Origin: Nymphaea colorata
Taxonomy: Eukaryota > Streptophyta > Magnoliopsida > Nymphaeales > Nymphaeaceae
DNA length: 64,000 nt
Direction of reading: 5' to 3'
NCBI RefSeq assembly: GCF_008831285.2
Contig: NC_045151.1
Location: 10,530,571-10,594,570, forward strand
The translations under genes were made by a program, and so were the position numbers. This document shows, in pieces, positions 44,127-56,100 of this stretch (position 1 is the stretch's first letter; each line of letters opens with the position of its first letter). Under the pieces are notes generated by a model. The model made no database searches, had not been told where the DNA came from, and was given only the letters and a program-made list of their open reading frames with translations.

Positions 44127-47100
44127 TTTCCTGCGTGAGTGCTGTTTTCGGGTTACAGATATTGGTGCTACATTTCTATCAGTTTGTTAACGTTTTTCAT
44201 AGGTAATGAAACTAATGAACTCTTGTCAATGCCTATTTTTGTAGTGCATGGCATCTCTGGGAATAGATGTTGAGGCTTGTCTTCGACGAATTTCTCAATG
44301 TTCCATTCAAAACCAGCTGGTTCTTCTAAACTATAGGCTTTTGGTTTAGTGAATTTTATACCTTGTGATGCAACTACATCAACAATACATCAATTGTTCC
44401 TTGAATGTTCAAGACTTCAAGTTATATTTTACTTGATCACTGTTGCTTAGTCTTCCTGTGACAGCAAGAGAGACTAAAAGGTTATCACATTCTATCGCAT
44501 CTTTGTATCTTCTTGTTTGGATACCTATACAAAGGTGTTTGTAAAAATCGTGAATACTCATTGTTGATAGATTGTGGGTTTCGGGTCCGGATCCATACCC
44601 GACCCGCCTTGTAGCCCGTTTTGGGCTCTACTTAAGTCATGTAACCCTAATCCTTAAGTGTCAATGATAATCTTAAGAGAGAGAGAGTCTGGCTGCTAGT
44701 GGGCACCAACTCCTCCTCATTCGTGGTTTTTTCTCCCTCGTGTTGAGAGTTTTCCACGTTACATCGTGATCATTGTTTCTCTTCGTCTTCTTCTTGTTCG
44801 TATTTCTACATGGTATCAGAGCCGTGAAGTTCCGGCGTTTCTGGTTTGTCTTTTGCCCGTGTTGGAGGAGGATTCGCCCGGCACTGTTCATTGACTCGCC
44901 CGGCACTGTTCATCGTCTCGCCCGGCACTGTTCATCGCTTGTGCCCGACGCCCAACGCCCGTGCCCGACGTCCGACGCCCGTGCCCGACGTCCGTGCCCG
45001 ACGCCTGAGCTTCGTCTGTCGCCCCGCCGCCGTCTCCGCCCAGCGCCGCCCTGATCAGCGCCGCTCAGGATTCCGCCTAGCGACGACCAGCCCAGCGACG
45101 CCCTGATCAGCGTCGTTCCTGTTCAGTCGCTTCCGCCCAGCGTCGGCCTGCCCAGCGACGCTCTGTCCAGCGGCGTTCCTCTCTGTCATCCGACGCATCG
45201 CCCACCGCCGTGTCTTTTTCCGGCGGTCTGCTTCCGCCGGTGCGCCGCTCTGCCTGGTTCCGGCGGTCTGTTTCCGCCCAGCGCCGCGCCGTTCTGCTTC
45301 GTTTTTTTTCTCCGGCGCTGCCTCTCTGTTGCTGTCTCTTCTGTCGGTGAGGTTTAGGCGTTCTCCGTTTTGTCCGTTGCCTGCTCTCTGCCCCCTTTTT
45401 TGGTGTTGTATTGTGCTGTTGCTCCCTGCTGCCCTTGCTGCCTACTGGGCTTCACCCGTAGCTAAACTGGTCTGTGATTATGGCAGCCTCTTCCTCGTCA
45501 ACCGTCAACACCAATCCCACTGAAATAGGGGCTTTTAGAACTGAGAATGTTCCCATGCAGGTCATCACTCTTCGCCTCACCAAGGATAATTATTTCTCGT
45601 GGTCGCCTGCTATGACCATGGGGATTGCTGGCCGTGGTCGCATGGCCTATATTGATGGGAGCAACCCCGAACCAGCAAGAACAAGTGATGTGTGGCATAC
45701 TTGGTTTCTTGAGGATAATCAAGTGAAAACTTGGATTGTCAATTCCGTTTCCGCCGATATTCAGCCCCTTATCCTTCGGAAGAAGACTGCTAGAGACATG
45801 TGGGTGGTCCTCGAGCAAATGTATGGCCAAAAGAAGACCGCAATTCGTACTTACCAAGTAATGAAGACAGTCTATGGCATTCGACAAGGGACCTCGTCTG
45901 TCGCAGAGTACTATGGGGCTTTGAAAGCCAAGTGGGAAGAGCTTGACTATCATTTTGATATTCCTTGGCATTGTCCCCATGATCAGGCGCTCTATGTTGC
46001 TCATGAATGGGAAAACAGGGTGTTCCTATTTTTAGCAGGTTTAAATGATGAGTTTGAAGGTGTTCGAAGCCAGATTTTGAATTCAGGGGAGGTGTCCAGT
46101 ATTGAAGATGTGTACTCCTGTGTTGAAGCGGAAGAACAGAGAAGGCTTGTTACAAAAGAAGGGAAGAGGGAACTTGTGCCCTATAACGAGAGATCTGCTC
46201 TCGTGAGTCGTGGTCCTGGCGGCCCATCTAGGTCTCTTCGCCGGTGCACTCACTGCAAGAAGACAGGTCACACTGTGGATTATTGCTGGGATCTTCATCC
46301 AGAAAAGAAAGGGAACAGAGGGAGATCTTTGACTGGGAGAACGCCTGTGTCTGAGGTGCAAGCCTCTAGTGGAGAAAAAGTCTCTATTTCTGCTGACCAG
46401 CTTCGTGAACTAAGGGCTTATTTGGACAGGCTCGATGTCAACAAGACTGAGACCTCAGAGGGAACTACAGCTAATCATGCTCTTGCAGTTATTGGCAATC
46501 AAGGTAACTCTTCTGTGGGGGAATGGATTGTCGATAGTGGTGCTACTCATCACATGACAGGTAATCCAAAATTGTTTCATGAGTATAAGTTGTCCTCGGG
46601 AAGGGAACGTGTTTCTCTTGCAGATGGTTCCTCTACCTGTGTGGCAGGCGAAGGCACTCTGTCCTTGTTGGACAAATTTCATGTGCAGGGCGCTTTACAT
46701 GTTCCCCAGTTTCCTTTAAATCTCTTATCCGTCAGTAGACTTACTAAAGAATTGAATTGTGAACTTATATTCTCTGCCGATCGTTGTGTTTTGCAGGACT
46801 TGGTGACAGGGAAGAGGATTGGGATTGGTTTAGCTTCTGATGGATTATATCGTCTTCTCATACGTGTGGCTACTGCTCTGTTGACAGCGATCCGCAAGAC
46901 AGATAAGAGAAGAGAAGATTGTCTTCAGTCTTTTATGTACTGGCATGAACGTTTTGGGCATTTACCTTTTGGGATTTTGAAACATTTGTTTCCAGACTTG
47001 TGTTTCTCCTTTGATGTGTCTTCCATTTCTTGTGATGTTTGTCAGTTTGCCAAACATGTGAGGGCTTCGTACCCTCCTTCTTCTAGTTGTGCTAATGAAG

Positions 47101-50100
47101 CTTTTTCCCTGATTCACTCTGATGTATGGGGACCTTCGGGCATTCATACCCGTCAAGGTTTCCAGTATTTTATCACTTTCATTGATGATTTCTCTCGTGC
47201 TACATTTATATACTTGTTAAAAGACCGCAGCGAGGTTCCTCGAATCATCGAGACATTTATTCTTCTTGTGCATACCCAGTATGGTGCGAATGTTAAAACT
47301 TTCAGGTCCGATAATGCCCGTGAGTACATGTGTCGGCCTGTTGAGGAGTTTCTTAGACAACGGGGGATTGTTCACGAGACATCCTGTAGTTACACCCCCC
47401 CTCAAAATGGGGTAGCTGAAAGGAAAAATCGTCAACTTCTTAATGTCACCAGGGCTCTTTTGTTTCAGAGAAATCTTCCTAAACACTATTGGGGTGATGC
47501 AGTTCTTACTAGTGCCTATCTTATTAACCGCATGCCCAGTCGTGTTTTGAATGGTAGGACTCCCCACTCGTTGCTTCCTGGCAGTCGTCCACCATTTCCT
47601 CTTCCTCCTCGTGTTTTTGGTTGTGTATGTTTTATCCATGATCACGGTCCAAATGTCAAGAAACTTGATCCTAGGTCTATCAAAGGTGTCTTTGTTGGAT
47701 ACTCCCCTACGTAAAAATGATACAAATGTATTGATCCTATTACTGGTCGAGCTTATGTTACGAGGGATGTTACCTTCTTGGAACATGCCTCTTACTTTGG
47801 TGCGAATCCTCTTCAGGGGGAGCAGTCTGTGGGCAGGGAAGAGTATTCTCAGAGACAGGAACTTCAGTTTATAGATTTCTTGGACTACAAGAAAGCAGAC
47901 GTGACTGTTGATGTGCCTGAGAAGGAGGAACGGGGTGACAATAGCATTGAGAAAGAAGGCCCTCAGTTGTTTGGACAGTTCTACTCTAGACGAGGTACTC
48001 GGACAGAGGTGATGACTTGTGATGCTAGATCTACTTCCAATCCCAATGCCACTCCTTCCCTGGATGAACCAAGTCCTACCAAGGAGACCGTGGAGACTCA
48101 TGATGAGGTTGAAAAGAAGAATGACGATCTTCCCATTGCCCTGAGAAAGGGTGTCAAGTCATGTACTCAACACCCCATTGGTAATTTTGTTTCTTATTCC
48201 AGACTTGGGAAAGATTACAAGTGCTTTGTTTCTACTCTCTCTTTGGCTGTGATTCCCAAGACTGTCGCTGAAGCTCAAAGTGACTCCAAGTGGGCTGATG
48301 CAATGAAAGAAGAAATAGATGCCCTAAGAAGAAACTTGACATGGGAAGTGGTGAAGATTCCTGAAGCCGCTCACCTAGTTGGATCCAAATGGGTGTATAC
48401 CATCAAGTACAAACCAGATGGGAGTGTTGAAAGATATAAAGCTCGACTTGTGGCCAAGGGGTTTAGCCAGAAATATGGAATTGATTACTTGGAAACCATT
48501 GCTCCTGTTGCGAAAATGAAGACTGTGAGGGTGGTTATATCCCTAACTGTGATGAAGGAGTGGAAGATGTATCAACTGGATGTTAAGAATGCATTCCTCA
48601 ATGGTGACCTCGAAGAAGAAGTATATATGCATATGCCTCCAGGATATGAAGAACCAGAAAAATGTTGTAAGCTGAAAAAGGCCTTATATGGCCTTAAGCA
48701 ATCGCCCAGAGCGTGGTTCGAACGACTGAGAAGAGTGATGATACGTCATGGATACAAACAAGGAAATGGAGATCACACTCTGTTTGTGAAGAAGAAGGAG
48801 AGCAGGGTTACTCTCCTGCTCGTCTACGTAGGTGACATGATTGTTATTGGAGATGATGAGGAGGAGATTATCAAGCTAAAAGGGTTACTGGCTACAGAAT
48901 TCGACCTCAAAGATCTTGGCAAGCTAAGGTATTTTCTTAGTATGGAGGTTGCTAGGTCTAGTACTGGTCTTGTACTAAACCAAAGGAAATATACATTAGA
49001 TCTGCTGGAAGAAACTGGTAAATTGGGATGTAGACCTACTCCTACCCCTTTTGACACTGGGCACAAGTTGAGTCTTAGAGATGGAGAGCCTCTCTGTGAA
49101 GAAGACAAGGGAAGATATCAACGTTTGGTTGGGAAGCTAATTTATCTTACCCTCACGAGACCTGATATCACCTTTGCGGTGAATGTTTTGAGCCAATTCA
49201 TGCATGCGCCAACCGATGCACATCTGAAGGCTGTGGACAGAGTGCTATGCTACCTGAAGAAAAATCCTGGTAAGGGACTCCTGTATGTGAAACAAGAGAC
49301 TGTGGAAATCGAGGGCTATTCTGATGCGGATTGGGCAGGTTGTGGTGATACCAGACGATCCACTACAGGGTACTGTGTCTACTTAGGAGGAAACCTTGTT
49401 GTATGGAGGAGCAAGAGACAGGATGTTTGCTCTAGATCCAGTGCAGAGGCAGAATATAGGGCAGTTGCTATGGGAGTGTCAGAGTTATTATGGTTGAAGA
49501 TATTGTTGACTGACATTGGAATAGAGATTGAAGGACCTATGAAGATGTACTGTGATAATAAGTCTGCAATCAACTTAGCCAACAATCCTGTTCTTCACGA
49601 CAGAACAAAACATGTTGAAATTGATCGTCACTTCATTCGGGAAAGGATTAATGCGAAAGAGTTGATCTTACCTTACATGAAGTCTGAAGACCAAACTGCT
49701 GATGTTCTGACGAAAGCTCTTCCTTCAGCTTCATTTGAGAGGAATGTATCCAAGTTGGGCATGTTTGATATGTATGCCCAACTTGAGGGGGAGTGTTGAT
49801 AGATTGTGTGTTTTGGGTCCGGATCCATACCCGACCCGCCTTGTAGCCCGTTTTGGGCTCTACTTAAGTCATGTAACCCTAATCCTTAAGTGTTAATGAT
49901 AATCTTAAGAGAGAGAGAGTCTGGCTGCTACTGGGCACCAACTCCTCCTCATTCGTGGTTTTTTCTCCCTCGTGTTGAGGGTTTTGCACGTTACATCGTG
50001 ATCATTGTTTCTCTTCGTCTTCTTCTTGTTCGTATTTCTACACTCATATAAGTATGCAGTGTTTAATATATCATTTCTGCCCCGCTATTTAGGTCGATTT

Positions 50101-53100
50101 CCATCACTCCTAAATTTGTTTTGCAGCTTTTTGAAAACATTCGTCAAGTACCATGATAAAACACTTAGTACCAATATTCCTCTAATGGAGGGGTCTGATT
50201 TTTACAACGATTAATCCTATGTGAATAAGATTATACCCTTGGGTGCTTCTCTGTGGTATTTTTCTGTTTTTATCTTTTTCTTTTTGTTTTCTTGAGGATT
50301 CTACTGTACATTCCCCTTGCCTATAGCCCAATTCTTGGTTTAGACCTACTAATTGTGTTACGAGTACTTCTTCCCTCACAGCATCTTTGCTTAAGGGGTA
50401 CTTTTTCTCCTTTTAGCACTTCAGTTTTCGACAAAAAGCACAAACTAATAACGAGGTACAGTAAGGCGAGCTGGTAGCAAAAAGATATATGCAGTTCATA
50501 ATAACAAAAAGTAAAGAGAAAAAGAACAGAAAATCTTATAAAGAAGAGCTTAAGCAACTCCTTTATTTGTATTGCAAAGTATACATTCTTCATAATACAT
50601 CCTCCCTTATGAAGAGGGGGGTTTCGACTTGGCCAAAGGCTTTTCCCATCAGGGATGGACAGGGACTAGGTGAGAGTTTCCTCTCTTACAATTTTGAAAA
50701 TGAAAAGGTGGAAAACAAAAAGGGTAAGCAGATTGCTTAGGAATAGAGGTCTCCAGTCTAAGGTTTCTCCTTCGATGATTTGATGCCTCAGTCTTCTGAT
50801 GAAGTTTGTATTTATAAGTGCCTTATAAAGTCTCGTGATCATGACGTGTCTTCCATTATCATTGCTTGTTCGCGAAAAGACAAAGCCTGCTGGTTCAAAA
50901 GGCTGACGTGTTTCCAACTATGGCTGCTTGATTGCAAAAGGACACAGATGCGATTGCCTTTATTCAATAATTAAATCGGCTTTATCCTCAGCTTTTCCGC
51001 AAAGCGGTAGTAAGTGAAGGGATAAGGCTTCAGCAATTAGTGTTCTTTTAGATAAGTGCGCCTAATACGGCTGGTGAGGACACTTTTTGGTGTGAGTGTG
51101 CTTTGCTTTCAGCGCCTGATACTGCCAAAAGTTCTTTCAGTGTGCCATGTGCGCTGGATACTTCCAAATGTGATTTTCGGGATTCTTTCGGCTAGTGCGC
51201 CGAATAATACCAAAATACCTTCCGGTTTAGTGCACCTTCTTGTCTCACGGTCTTGGCATAGACCACTTTGTTCTTTTCGAATTATATTCTCAGGGCACAT
51301 TAGTCTACATCGAGATATTGTCTGGAGAGGAATCAAATTCCCTCTTATAGTGGCGACGAAGACTCGAACATGGAAAGATGAGCTATCTGCGCCCTCTTGT
51401 AGACTTGTTGTGCCCATCCTTTTTACAATAAAAGTCTTGAGGCCTTCCTTTAGATTACCTGCATTTGTTTTCCTTCCGCACGCGTAGCATGTACCTGTTG
51501 GGTAGTTGGCAATATACTTTGCATTGTCACAAAAGACGTGTACGGGTATTATATTATACAGCGAGAAAAAAGACAGGTATAATATGGCAAAGTTGTATGT
51601 CTCAGGAACAAAACGGGAAAATCTCGGTAAATTTTTTAAAAATTTAAAACATTTAATAAATCCTAAAAAATATAAAAAATAAAAAATCATAAAAAATATG
51701 AAAAAAATGCAAAAAAGGGTATCATACGCTTATAATACGCGTTTTTTTCATGTTTTTTTATTTTTTGACATTTTTTAAAAAAAAATGCGTTTTGTATGGG
51801 TATTATGCGGCTGACTATGTGTTACCGTATTATACACGTCTTTTTCCAATAAGACGCGTTTTTTGTGACAGTGCTTTGTCGGTTTCTTCAGAATTTTGAA
51901 GATCTTTGCGGTCTATTCGGTCAGTGAACCATTGGAGTTTCAACAACGCTGTGGCATCTCTTTTTTTTATGTGTGTTGATCATTGCGCACCTACTGTTGG
52001 AGGAGTGGTGCGACCAAATTCCTTTTTCTGCTTGTGACTTTGTAGTATTGACCAAAACCTTCATACCTAAAGGCTCTTCTGTAAAAAAGACGCTCAAGCT
52101 CTTTTCTATAAGATTTTCTGTTATTTTTCTCTTTACTTTCTGCTATTATGCGCTGCATGCCGTGTTTTTGCTACCAGCTCGCTTACTGTACCTTGTTATT
52201 AGTTTGTGGTTCTTGTCGAAAACTGAAGTGCTAAAGGGAAAAAAATAATGCTTAAGCAAATATGTTGTCAGGGAAGAAGTACTTGTAACATAGTTAGTAG
52301 GTCTAAACCAAGAATTGAGACGAAGGCGAGAGGAATATATAGTATGATCCTCAAGAAAACAGAAAGCAGAAGGTAAAAACAAAAAAATACCACAGAGAAG
52401 TGTGTTATTTGCATTGATATCAGAGTCAGACACCTAGTCGAACTTTTAACTTGCACTCAATCTTTTGAAGAGAAGCTAAAAGACGCCATGAGCGAAATTA
52501 GGACAGTTCCCTTTCTAGGTAGACTTGTACCTTACGAGAAACTCCATCTCCAGGAAACCAATCTCACATATCCTTCTTAGGTGAAGCACTTAGATCTCGG
52601 CTCACTTAGAAGATGCCGATATAGAGCCTCGTCATCTGACAATTACAATTTTCATTTAGAAGAACTCACTGAAATCCCTAAGGATCAGCAAGAAAGAGAA
52701 CTCTGTCAAGTTCTTAACGCAGAAACCCTCTGCTATCATAATGAGTGTAGATGGTTACAGGTTCGGTACATTTATAATAGAGAAATTGCCATGTTTGTCC
52801 TGGAAAACTGAGCAGAAACTATCTCACTTTTAAGTCTTGAAGGTGTTTGGTTACCTAAATCCTAAGGATATAATCTTATTCACATAGGATTAATCATTGT
52901 AAAAATTAGACCCCTCCATCGGAGGACTACTGGTACTAAATATTTTGTCATGGTATTTGACAAACGTTTTCAAAAGGATGCCAAAACAAATTTAGGAGTG
53001 ACGGAAATCGACCTAAATAGCGGGACAGAAATGATATATTTAACACCGAATACTTATGTAACACCCCAGATGTTTAGTCCCGTATCGAAGATTGTGAGGG

Positions 53101-56100
53101 ATCTTCAAGGGCTTATAAAGGGAGGCTTTAATGAGATGATTGTCCTGGTTCCTAGCCTTTTTAGGATTGGAACCGAAATTGCTAGGGGGCGGGTTGGGAT
53201 CCGTCGAACCAGGGGCCCGAGCCCGGGAGTGGGTCGAGTTGTTATAATGGTATCAGAGCAGTTTCAACACTCGGACCTAGGGTCCCACACGCGCGGACGC
53301 GTGTGCCTTAAGGGGGGTGGATTGTAACACCCCAGATGTTTAGTCCCGTATCGAAGATTGTGAGGGATCTTCAAGGGCTTATAAAGGGAGGCTTTAATGA
53401 GATGATTGTCCTGGTTTCTAGCCTTTTTAGGATTGGAACCGAAATTGCTAGGGGGCGGGTTGGGATCCGTCGAACCAGGGGCCCGAGCCCGGGAGTGGGT
53501 CGGGCTGTTATAACTTATATGAGTATTCGTGATTTTTACAAACACCTTTCAATAAGAGCAAATCAACCATTGGAATCTTTTCCATGTTACATCGTGTTCC
53601 TCGTTTTCTTTTCTCAGTGTTCGTGTTTCTACACCTTCCAATAAGAGCAAATCAACCATTGGAATCTTTAGCCGAATTGTACGTGGGTGAGATGGTTCAA
53701 CTACATATGTGTACCACGTACAATTATTTCAGACAGAGATCCCAGATTCACCTCTCGTTTTTGGAAATCCCTTCAGCTTGCTTTGGAAACTAAGTGGCAT
53801 ATGAGTTCAACATTTCACCCACAAACTGATGGACAAACAAAGAGGACAATTTTAACCCTAGAGGATATGTTGCGAACTTGTTCAACTACATATGTGTACC
53901 ACGTACAATTATTTCAGACAGAGATCCCAGATTCACCTCTCGTTTTTGGAAATCCCTTCAGCTTGCTTTGGAAACTAAGTGGCATATGAGTTCAACATTT
54001 CACCCACAAACTGATGGACAAACAAAGAGGACAATTTTAACCCTAGAGGATATGTTGCGAACTTGTTCACAAGAATGAAAAGGCGAATGGGATAAACACG
54101 TAAACTAGCTAAATTCGCCTACAACAATAGCTACCATTTATGTCACATAGGTATGGGTACGGGTGCCGGTGCGGGTACGGGTACTGACCATTTTCAAAAA
54201 ACTTGGGTGCGGGGGTACGGCCGTATATATATATATAAACAATAAGAAATACTTAGAAAATATGTATCAAAATAAATAATATAAATCAACATAAACAAAT
54301 AAATAACATAGAAAATATATATCAACGGCTCTTGCAGCAGTGTGAAAAACTTTCAACATAAGGACAACCAAGCAGCCTCTTAGTCAAATATGAACATCAA
54401 TCGAATTTTCACATCCAAAGAATAGAATAAAAAGTAAGGTGGAAAAAATTAAATCAAAGTAAAATTAAACAGTTTGGATCTATAGGTACCCAAGTGTCAA
54501 AGTACCCATTTTGGGTACGGGTACAGCGACACAGATACGTGTACCTTACTGAAGTACCCATATGACTTAGGCTACCATTCTAGCATTGGCATGGTGCCTT
54601 GTGAAGCTTTATATGGACGTCCATGCCGATTCCCCTATACTCAAGCTTTTTGAAAATAGTCCAAACTTGTACCCATACCGTCACCCGTACCTATACAACA
54701 TAGGCTGCCATGTGCCGGATGGGCTAAAATTTAAAAGTTTGTCACTAAAAAACAACCATCACATAAGTATCAGTGCTGGTTATGATGCAGTAGTCAATGC
54801 TGCCAGATAGTTGTCTGGATGGCTAAAACCCAAATTTGCCGCTAAAATGTCTATCAATTGTTTATAAAGCTACCATAACTGTTTCAGAACTATAAACCAT
54901 CCCTAATGCTGATGTAGTGACTTTTTTTAGTGACAATTGTTTAAATTTTAGCAATCTAGAACCACCCAGCAGGATTAGGTCAGCATATATATATAGTCAA
55001 ACTACTAGCTAGTGGCCCTCCAAAAAGGTCTAAGCAGGCCAAAAAAACAGTCTGTGAAAAGAAAAAGGACGAGGAAGAAGAAGAGGGAGGAGAAGAAAAA
55101 GGTAAAACTAGAAAAAGGGGAAGAAGAAGAAGAAAATAAGAAAACATAAAAGGGCCACCATGCTCTTCGAACTCAAGTCCGCCTTAGTGTTCCTTCAACA
55201 AACAACCATTATCATAAGAACACATCTTTGTTCACAAAAATCAAGAGGGAGAATATTGTTTCATTGAATTACAAACCACCCAGACACACTCACATTCATA
55301 TATTCAACAACAAAATCAAGCAGCTGAGGAAATGTAAGTTTATTACATGAATGTGTTCATGTGGTGTGTGTAAGTTCTTCATAGAGAAATATTCCATATT
55401 GCAACCCATCAATTAATTGAGTGCCTAGTGACACTTTGAAAGTTTGAATGGTAAAATCATCAAGATGATTACTACCAACTTTTTTTATTATGAAAACCTC
55501 AAAAGATTTACTTGTGCATGTTGATGAACTGAAAGGAACTAAATTGGGCACTAAGTCTGAATATGTTTCACTTCAGGATACCTGATAATTTTAAAGGGTA
55601 TAGGTTGTACTAACCAAGAATCTTAGGATTGTCACATCAAGGCATGTATTTTGAGGCATGGAAATTTTTACGTCAACCAAGGTTTACAATCCATGAAAAG
55701 TAAGTTGCTGAAATAATGCCAAAACAGTGGGAAAGCCGAAGCTTCTAACTCCCGTTGCAAAAGCCAACAAAATGAGTGAAAGTTTTAAAATGTAATTCTT
55801 ATCCCCAGCAGTTAAGGAACATGCAAATAATGTTGAGAAATTTCTCCACACTTTCACTTGAAAATTGGAATCACTTGTCCAATTTGGGGCAGGTTCCCCC
55901 AAAACAAGCCTACAGGAGACAAATAGTTGATTCATCATAGACTAGGGCCAGAATTCAACTAGCTATATTCTGACAGAACAGATGCAACACTTAAAAGCTT
56001 TGCAGAAAGATAAAGGCGTTCTTAAAACAATTAGTTTTTTCACATATATCCACTTCATATTTGCAGTATACAGTACTAAATAATGCAAAATGTAGAGGAA

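Larger units (their letters stand above)
38754..44181 (+). mobile_element. Ty1/copia retrotransposon copia-1 (5,428 bp, both LTRs)
   Basis: LTRs lie at 38754-39207 and 43720-44181, both TG...CA. A perfect GTTTG duplication lies on each side (38749-38753, 44182-44186). The primer site TGGTATCAGAG directly follows the 5' LTR, and the purine tract GAGGGAGGG directly precedes the 3' LTR. Read by eye the two LTRs are identical except for 8 extra bases in a CT run of the 3' copy, so insertion was very recent. Domain order gag-protease-integrase-RT-RNase H is that of copia. The frame has one in-frame stop between gag and pol and a one-base shift before RNase H. The element is antisense to the OTU gene. 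Confidence 0.96.
44562..50042 (+). mobile_element. Ty1/copia retrotransposon copia-2 (5,481 bp, both LTRs)
   Basis: LTRs of 249 bases lie at 44562-44810 and 49794-50042. Target duplication is CTCAT (44557-44561, 50043-50047). The primer site TGGTATCAGAGCC is at 44811 and the purine tract GAGGGGGAG is just before 49794. The LTRs differ at 6 of 249 positions, so it is older than copia-1. It inserted into the left arm of a palindrome, whose right arm shows the empty site. The single gag-pol frame carries two nonsense codons and a mutated RT active site. Its LTR is related to the minus-strand LTR at 58590-58847. Confidence 0.96.
53639..54640 (+). pseudogene. Ty3/gypsy integrase core, broken
   Basis: Fragments of one gypsy integrase occur in order: [20 protein letters not shown], then in another frame [33 protein letters not shown] and LEDMLRTC. 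After the break come [11 protein letters not shown]-type and [16 protein letters not shown]-type pieces. The D..D..E-type core words SDRDPRFTS and HPQTDGQ are diagnostic of Ty3/gypsy. The fragment has a frameshift near 53700, an exact 185-base tandem duplication and the insertion of a 432 bp Mutator-type element. No LTRs or RT of this gypsy copy were found. Confidence 0.88.

Noticed and set aside
52841-53549. PIF/Harbinger MITE (GGTGTTTGG...CAAACACC)
   Set aside because: The termini fit loosely, but no 3-base TWA duplication flanks them, so the superfamily is not assigned. It is described only as the outer block of the palindrome.
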